DNA of 64,000 nt, from NCBI GenBank assembly GCA_031308135.1, contig JAHLJT010004567.1, forward strand, positions 39,207,857-39,271,856, given 5' to 3'. This document shows, in pieces, positions 58,260-64,000 of the stretch. The first letter of the stretch is position 1. Each line of letters starts with the position of its first letter. Below the pieces are notes generated by a model. The model saw only the letters and a list, made by a program, of their open reading frames with translations, did no database searches and was not told where the DNA came from. The position numbers and the translations under genes are program-made. Origin of the DNA: Acheta domesticus (lineage: Eukaryota > Arthropoda > Insecta > Orthoptera > Gryllidae).

Positions 58260-58600
58260 GACCCTCCTTGCCTCCTCCTTACTCCCGGGCGCCGCCCCCG
58301 CCGCCCCCACCGCCCCCGCCGCCTCCCGAGCGCCGCCCCCGTCGGCGTGGCCGCTCCATGCTAATGGCGGCCGGAAGATTAATTAAAGTTAAACACACTG
58401 TTGGTAGCCCTGGGCGAAGGCGAGCGCCTCCGCTGATTACAGTCGTGCCAACCGGTGGTTTCAATTTGCCGGCGATTACCCGGCCGGTGCAGCGAGCGTC
58501 GCGCCCGCCTGGAGCAGCCGCGGCCAATAGTGGCGCAGAAGATACCGGAGGCGAGGCAGGTGGCGGCGACGGGGGCGGCTGAGCCGGCACTAATAGGCGA
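58260..58600. promoter_or_regulatory. Complex GC-rich island, possible regulatory element
   Basis: CCGCCCCCGCCGCC run, then GAAGATTAATTAAAGTTAAA, GATTACAGTCGTGCC, and CTAATAGGCGACG near 58591. ORFs on both strands (124 and 103 codons) are composition artefacts. The regulatory role is inference. Confidence 0.25.
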
Positions 58601-58731
58601 CGCGTGATGGTGAAATAGTTTAAGAAAATATGAGGGGAGGAGGAGGAGAAGGTGGTGGGTCAAGAGCTGAGGAAGGTGCACGCTTCAATATTCAAACTAG
58701 AGCAATGATGAGGCAAATGAAGTTCAAAATT

Positions 58732-58960
58732 GCCGGCCTGAATAGCTGAGAACGTTGAATGGCCGTAGCTGTCTCGGCTCGAAGGGTGAGGGGTTCGAAT
58801 CCCTTCTCGGGCATGAATGTGTATTTGTGTTATCCTTACGTGTTCTTTCTACAGTTCCCCCTACAGTTAAAGCAACCACAGTGGTCGCCATATGCCCAAG
58901 TTGTTAAAAAGCGACCTAAAAAAATTTTCAAAATTTAATGAGAGCCCCATTGATCAGTGG
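58732..58960 (+). mobile_element. tRNA-derived SINE (third family)
   Basis: An 82-nt tRNA-like head at 58732-58813 starts GCCGGCCTGAATAGCTGAGA and carries box A (TAGCTGAGAACG), a perfect box B GGTTCGAATCC (58793-58803) and a T-stem GAGGG/CCCTTC. The acceptor stem pairs poorly, so a working tRNA is unlikely. A body with CCTTACGTGTTCTTTCTACA follows; its end is uncertain. Confidence 0.7.
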
Positions 58961-59369
58961 ATGACAGTCAAAACTAAGGTGAATAAAATGTCAAAGACGT
59001 CATTTAAAGTCAGAATGTGCTGGGGAATGTACGATATTATTTGATAGGATGCTGGTTGAATATTAAGTGTTGGGAAATTATGTTACATGATAAATGATGT
59101 AAAAATATGAGCGGAAAATAAGAAAAGATGTTGTATAGGCTGCAACATTCGACACAAAACGATTCTGGAATGAGTGTATCTGAGAAATGAAATGAGCCAC
59201 TGCGGCAGAATGAGAGATGGAGAACCACGTGAGGTGGTTGACAGCCAACTAGTGACGGCGCCACCATGAGAAACAAAACGCCAAATAAAATTTTAAAAAA
59301 TAAGCAGGAAAGATTAACCGCAGAGCACAGTAGTCTCAATGTTGAAGCAGGGGGGAAGACGATTATCTC
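58961..59369. other. AT-rich intergenic, nothing recognised
   Basis: The 127-codon minus-strand ORF across 59037-59420 is Ser/Leu/Phe-rich, unrecognised and partly within the GC island. Confidence 0.35.
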
Positions 59370-59650
59370 CGAAGCAGCAGCAGCAGCCGTCGCCGACAGC
59401 GACGCGCTCTGGAAGAGCAAGGAGCTGCCACGAGCGAGTCATTCGCGGCGTTTCCGGAGGGTTGCCCCCCCTCCCCCCCCCGCGGCCAGAGCGCGTCCGT
59501 CTTTCGGGGAGGGCTTCGCCGGCGGCAGTTGCGAGAGCCCGTCCGCGCGTTCCCCGGCGGCGCCAAGGCGATCCCGTGGAGCGCCCCTCATCACTCACGC
59601 CCTCCCCGGAGCGTTCTCGCTACCTCGTTGGCGAGCCCTGGCGTACACTT
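59370..59650. other. GC-rich island
   Basis: CpG-dense with a CCCCCCCTCCCCCCCCCG patch and CAGCAGCAGCAG. ORFs on both strands are composition artefacts. A SINE-A head fragment follows within 40 bp. Confidence 0.6.
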
Positions 59651-59683
59651 CCACCTGATTAATCATGCTGGAGGCTCTAAGGG

Positions 59684-59730
59684 GCAAATGCCGGGAGAGG
59701 TGGCTCAACTGATTGCACTTCATGCATAAA
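59684..59730 (+). mobile_element. SINE-A head fragment
   Basis: AATGCCGGGAGAGGTGGCTC continuing AACTGATTGCACTTCATGCA matches the outermost head of SINE-A copy 1 (CCGGGAGAGGTGGCTTACGG). The body is absent. It is either a 3'-truncated remnant or an independent tRNA-derived relic. Confidence 0.55.
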
Positions 59731-60045
59731 ATGTTTATCCATGTTTGTCTGAATATGATTGTGAGTGAATGCGTGCAGGATGGTGTGTATGCGAGTGTTC
59801 CTATGTCTCTGTATGACATGTATGTAAGCCGTATGTTTGTTTGTATGAATGTTGGTGTAATATGTAAGTTTATTTACTTAAATGTTAGTATATATGTAGT
59901 TTCATTTGTTGTATATGTATGTAAATGCATTTACATGTTCTAGGTAATGACGAAAATAATTAGTTGTTTTATATTGATATTTTATATATTTTTTATTGTT
60001 AATTGTGTTTTGTAATTGTAAATGTACTTTTATGTTTCTGTATTC
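59731..60045. other. AT-rich, TGTATG-rich spacer
   Basis: Enriched in ATGTATGT/TGTTTGT words like a decayed microsatellite, with a 76-codon Val/Met/Tyr-rich frame that is not credible. Confidence 0.4.
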
Positions 60046-60595
60046 TGCCACCGGGCAACATCAGTCCAATTGTAGAATCAACCTTATATCTATCTGACCG
60101 GGAGGTTCTAGGCTCGAGTCCTGGCGGTGGCAGGATTTTCGACACTGACTTGTCTGCTAGGTTGAATTCAGTCACTGTCTGGAGGAGAATTCTAGCGGCC
60201 GGCGGCTCTGATCGGTGGTTTTACGTGGTTTCTTCGATCAACACCAAGCGAACGACAAAGCAGTATCCTAAGAAACGGGCCACGGACCGCCCGCACTTTT
60301 TCCTTCCTCTTCCTTGGCTTATCCTCAGCCCTTACTTATACACACACTAACATGCTGTACACTAGCACAGATGCCGGGAGACCGGTCGGGAGCACAGAGC
60401 TTGTCCCGGCTGCGACGGTGTCCCGCTGAGAAAACTGGTTGATGAAAACCCCGCCAGCCGAGTGTTTGTCGGCGCCGGATCTCGCCATCCAGAGGGGGAA
60501 GAGGACAGACACGTCTCGAGCGAAAACATACCCTACACTTGCGGGACTAATGACCTCAGTAGTTGGCCCGTTCGGAATCACTAACAATCGAAGGA
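60046..60595 (+). mobile_element. SINE-A copy 10, near full length
   Basis: The best plus-strand copy: diverged outer head, box B CTAGGCTCGAGTCCTGG near 60110-60125, CAGGATTTTCGACACTGAC, GGAGGAGAATTCTAGCGGCC, CTCTGATCGGTGG...CGATCAACACC hairpin, AACGGGCCACGGACCGCCCG, TTCCTTCCTCTTCCTTGGC, GATGCCGGGAGACCGGTCGG, GCCGAGTGTTTGTCGGC hairpin, CGGGACTAATGACCTCAG and GGAATCACTAACAATCGA at the end. Confidence 0.87.
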
Positions 60596-60764
60596 GCAAA
60601 TGTTTCAACTGAAGGCAATTGTATGATTGTGTATAATAACAGATGTCATGAGTAGGGGGTGGTTTGGATGACCTAAAATATCGCTAAAAATTATCAATAA
60701 AATGCTCTTAATTCTTTGTTAAATGCCATAAAAGCAAAGATAATGTAAAAAGTTTATTAAAACT

Positions 60765-61320
60765 ATTGCATATGAACAACTAAAGCTCTTGGATATGTTA
60801 CTGATGTCATCGAGGCTCCTTAATTTCGTTCAAGTTAATTCACCTTGCAAACTTTTGGTTTGAACTGTTCTTTACCAGGAAATCTCTGAATTTTTGTTAT
60901 CGCGAAATCGGTCGAACTGGAAACGGCACTGATAGGCGTCAAAGGGACTTGATATTACATACAATGGCTGACATTACAATTTCTGTGCGAACAAATCGAA
61001 TAGGCTACTCAAGGATATTGGGGAACATTCGTTACGTGTTATAAATATTAATTGAAGAACCATTAAAATGTTATTAAAAATCGATGAAATCAGCGAAAAA
61101 TTCTTTAAAAATTAGGGAAGGTAAAAAAATACTTATTAGTCAAAATCGACGAAAAATACAAAAAATGTGATTTAAAAATGGGTTATTTTCCTTTGGAAAT
61201 CATATAAAATTAATGTCTATTCTAAAAAGGCATTGTTCTAAAGTGAAAAGAAAAAAAATATTTCTTTAAAATCCGTCCCCTAGTCTTGAGTACCCGAGAT
61301 AATTGTCCTTTCGCTGTTCT
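60765..61320 (-). repeat. R2 repeat, copy B
   Basis: Reverse-complement partner of 20035-20605. Shared blocks as read on the plus strand include GGATATGTTACTGATGTCAT, ACTGATAGGCGTCAAAGG, TGACATTACAATTTCTGTGC and CGAATAGGCTACTCAAGG. Its copy of the small frame is interrupted by stops, so no protein is conserved. Confidence 0.75.
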
Positions 61321-62178
61321 TCCTGCTGCTTGAATCTACTTCACAAAGAACACCTTTAACGTAAGTGAAGAGGGAATAGCTTGCTTGATGTAAAAGAGAG
61401 TGGAAATATTAAATTCGTGAATTTCATGACCAACATTATGAATCGTGAAAAAATTGCGGAGAAAAATTAGTTTAAAAAGTTCCCTGGAAATTTAGTATTC
61501 ATTTAATATGATTTATTTTATATCCGAAAAAGAATTACCTCAACGCTTCGGAGTTTGTGTTTATTTTCCAATGACGTAGTAAAAACATTTCTCGGCAAAA
61601 ATTGTTTTATTGAAAACTCAGAAGGTACAGGAAAATACAAAGAGGCACAGGTAAAAAACAAAAGATATTACTTGTGGGCTTCTATGTGTTCTCTTCTTAA
61701 ATTCACAAAGTTACAAAAATTATTTCTGCTATTTCAATTAAGTACGAATAATTGTACTATATAAACGAACTTGCAGAATGCATTTCGTTGGTCACATTTT
61801 GTCACAACCTTCTCAATGCATAATTATTTTCTTGCTAGAACATATAGAGCAGACATTTCTCTCCCATATTGTTCACCACGATCGTTCAGTACCTTTATGA
61901 ATCGTCGGCCTTTATCCGTTTTATTTTCGTTTCCAATTTTTAAAATAATTTACCTGTATTTTTAATAAAATAAGCTTTACTCACAAAAACGGAATAAAAC
62001 GTTTCGAACTGATTAAAACTAACTTCGTAACATTCTGGAGAGTGAATATTGCAGAGAATGCAGGTACGCAGCCACCTTAAAGCTCAGCGGAACTTGTCTT
62101 CTTGCTGTGATTTACAGCAATGTTAATGTCAGGGCATACAACAATGTAAACAAGACTGGAAAAAAACATTTAGAAAGA
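61321..62178. other. AT-rich intergenic, nothing recognised
   Basis: AT-rich; a 69-codon frame at 61555-61764 is unrecognised. Confidence 0.35.
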
Positions 62179-62312
62179 ATGGAACATAATAGAATATCCT
62201 AAACAAATTTTGCAGTACATCCCAACAGGAAGAAGACCACGTAGAAGATGGTTTGAAGTGTGAAGACGGAACAGGCAGCCGCCTAATCCTTGAAGTGAAG
62301 AAGAAGAAGTTA
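62179..62312 (+). pseudogene. LINE 3' end, endonuclease/RT-type C-terminus
   Basis: The reading MEHNRI, then with a one-frame shift PKQILQYIPTGRRPRRRW, matches the C-terminal signature of RTE/L2-type retrotransposon polymerases ('RMDxNRLPKxILxYxPxGRRxxGRPRxRW'). The Gly-Arg-Pro-Arg part is shortened. A stop follows, then a GAAGTGAAGAAGAAGAAG simple-repeat tail typical of such 3' ends. The frameshift and stops mark it as dead. The rest of the polymerase is absent. Confidence 0.7.
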
Positions 62313-63819
62313 TGTCAGGGCTTAGGCAAAGCACAACGACGTCAACTCGCCTGTTTGACATGAAATAATTTATTATCACTGATAATGAATTCTTCCAGGT
62401 TTAACGATATCGCAAAATTGATTTAAAAGTAGTTTATTGTCTTCCTAAAGCAAAAAATTGGTAACGTAAAATTGAGCATGAAAAGAATTATATTAATTCT
62501 CATCTTCTAGTAAAGTCTCAAATTAATGGGGAAATATTTAAAAAAAAGTTTTGTGAAACCGGAATTAGAATCTTATTTTTTGTAACCATCTGTTGCTAGA
62601 ATAATCAAGATTACTCAGGTATTCAGAAGTGGAAAGTTAATGCTCTTTAAGCTTTATCATTCAAGTGCAGGATTCAAGAAAAGACCATTCCTTTCTTTCT
62701 GTTTGCTTCTTGAACATAACTGACGATACAAATGCTAGGCTTGTGTTGTTATAATTTAAAACTCGTTTTGAATTTGATATTAAAGATTATTTTGAGGAAG
62801 CTCTACAACATGACGCGAGTCTTCATTTACTAGGAATCAAATTGGAATAACGATGTCCTCAACTTCTTGTTGATGAATATATGAGATATAAGCTTGAAAC
62901 ACAGCCCACGTGCTTTTCCTACGTGTTGTCTATTGTATAACGCAAAATGAATGGTGAGAAACCGAAATACAGCAGTTTTAAGAAAATAGGTAGTGTTTAA
63001 TAATTTCGGAATGATTTATCGTTGTCATTACAAAATTCGTTAGTTTGTTCTTATTGAACACTGTTTTTTATTCGACTTTTTTTAACTCATTTCTCAATTT
63101 CAAGTTGATAGGAATATAAATATCCTTCCGCAGAGAAACATCTTAAAAAATACTGTCGCTAGTGACACATCAAGGTCTCGGAAATAATTATGTCGGCTGC
63201 TGAGTAAATGGATTTTTAATAGGAAATAGAACACGATAAGTGACTTAGTTATCAGTAACTTATTAGCATTCAGAGTACCGAAGACCTTTAAAGGAAACCT
63301 TAATAGATCTGAATATAAAGGGAATATAAGACATAATAAAACAGTTTTCTTTCTTTTTCACTAATATTTTCAGTAAATAGTCATTATCCATCTTTAAAGT
63401 CGCTGTATTGCGAAAAAACGCTCAATTAATAAGCCAGCAACATCGCTTTCATCAAGTGTGTTTCTACTACAAAAACTTGTTTATGAAAAAGGAATTCTGC
63501 AGTGTCTGGACTCGTCTCTGCAATTTTGATGTTTCACGGACGCCGGCGTGGGTGACACTTCCGGAAGAAAGGGCACATTTTCTGCATCGCGTCCATGTGA
63601 AAAATGGAACGTCTGATTTCTCAGAATCAAGGGAACTAATTTCACATTGAGAACAATTTTTCAGAGACGCTTTTTCATAAACGAACATTAAGAATATCGG
63701 GTTAGAGCCAAATATAGATACCTCCAAATACTACAATAAAATTCTAATCTTTTTAGGGATACAGAGACCAGAGTGTTTAGCATTCTTAGTCACATCTAAA
63801 ATGGTGAATGATGATTTCT
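62313..63819. other. AT-rich intergenic, nothing recognised
   Basis: AT-rich. An 80-codon plus frame at 63408-63650 is non-repetitive but unrecognised, and its antisense is also open. Confidence 0.35.
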
Positions 63820-64000
63820 TCAACTGCGTTAGCATAAGTATTTGTGTGACTGCAACTGTAGTTTCATACGCTGGGAGGTCGTAGGTTCAAGTTCGGACGG
63901 TGCGTCGAATTTTGACACTAGTTAAATAGTCAGGTCGAATGGGTCTACAGTCTAGATAAGAATTGGAGAGACCGGCTTCTCTGATAGAGCCCTGGCTTCC
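63820..64000 (+). mobile_element. SINE-A copy 11, cut by window end
   Basis: Decayed head, box B GTAGGTTCAAGTTCGGACGG near 63881-63900, then ATTTTGACACTAGTTAAATA, the AGTCTAGATAAGAATTGGAG block and GGCTTCTCTGATAGAGCC. This is the order seen in copies 1 and 10. It continues beyond 64000. Confidence 0.75.

Noticed and set aside
58732..58813. Functional tRNA gene on the plus strand
   Set aside because: Box B is perfect but the acceptor stem does not pair well and the element continues as a SINE.

Overview
This 64 kb window looks like intergenic or long-intron DNA from a large-genome arthropod, most likely an insect. Supporting evidence: (i) no long, conserved, complex open reading frame on either strand; (ii) an AT-rich background dense in microsatellites; (iii) decayed jockey-like and R1-like non-LTR retrotransposon tails, hAT-like and TA-flanked MITEs, and several tRNA-derived SINEs. 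The species cannot be named from sequence alone; a hemimetabolous insect is a guess from the repeat content and apparent genome size. No rRNA, functional tRNA, CRISPR array or bacterial/viral operon was seen.

Layout. AT-rich spacers of 0.5-6 kb alternate with about sixteen GC-rich, CpG-rich islands of 0.2-1.6 kb (near 1, 4.2, 9.4, 11.4, 13.0, 21.4, 26.0, 31.6, 36.7, 40.2, 48.3, 49.6-51.2, 54.4, 56.0, 58.3 and 59.4 kb). Some islands are mostly simple G-rich repeats (GGGAY pentamers at 4.6-5.0 kb, GGGGC-type at 21.8-22.6 kb, GGTGGC at 11.7-12.1 and 50.2 kb, GGCTTC at 55.8 kb). Others are complex sequence with isolated TAAT/ATTA cores.

The main repeat is a long tRNA-headed SINE family, provisionally called SINE-A here (about 500-550 bp when full length; recognisable box B, conserved body hairpins, ATTGATT-type tail). 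It occurs about 11-12 times in both orientations, and most copies lie next to a GC island. Other families recognised by comparing parts of the window: R2 (about 550 bp, AT-rich, 20.0 and 60.8 kb, opposite strands), R3 (about 500 bp, 44.8 and 47.2 kb), R4 (inverted-repeat element at 7.8 kb with a partial copy at 45.5 kb), a fold-back MITE (26.3 and 58.0 kb), a hAT-like MITE (25.7 kb), a TA-flanked MITE (52.9 kb), a palindromic MITE nested in an insertion inside a SINE-A copy (32.3 kb), two other tRNA-derived SINEs (42.4 and 58.7 kb), and a four-unit tandem repeat with a period near 176 bp (55.1-55.8 kb). Three LINE 3' ends are present: jockey-like (1.4-1.6 kb), R1-like inside a GATA microsatellite (10.1-10.5 kb), and an RTE/L2-like tail (62.2 kb).

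Coding potential is weak. Only two short stretches deserve a look as possible exons: 31543-31686 (splice-acceptor-like start, GC-rich third positions) and 57151-57294. Neither product is identified. No genes can be shown to work together; the biology visible here is repeat biology and possibly cis-regulation in the complex islands.
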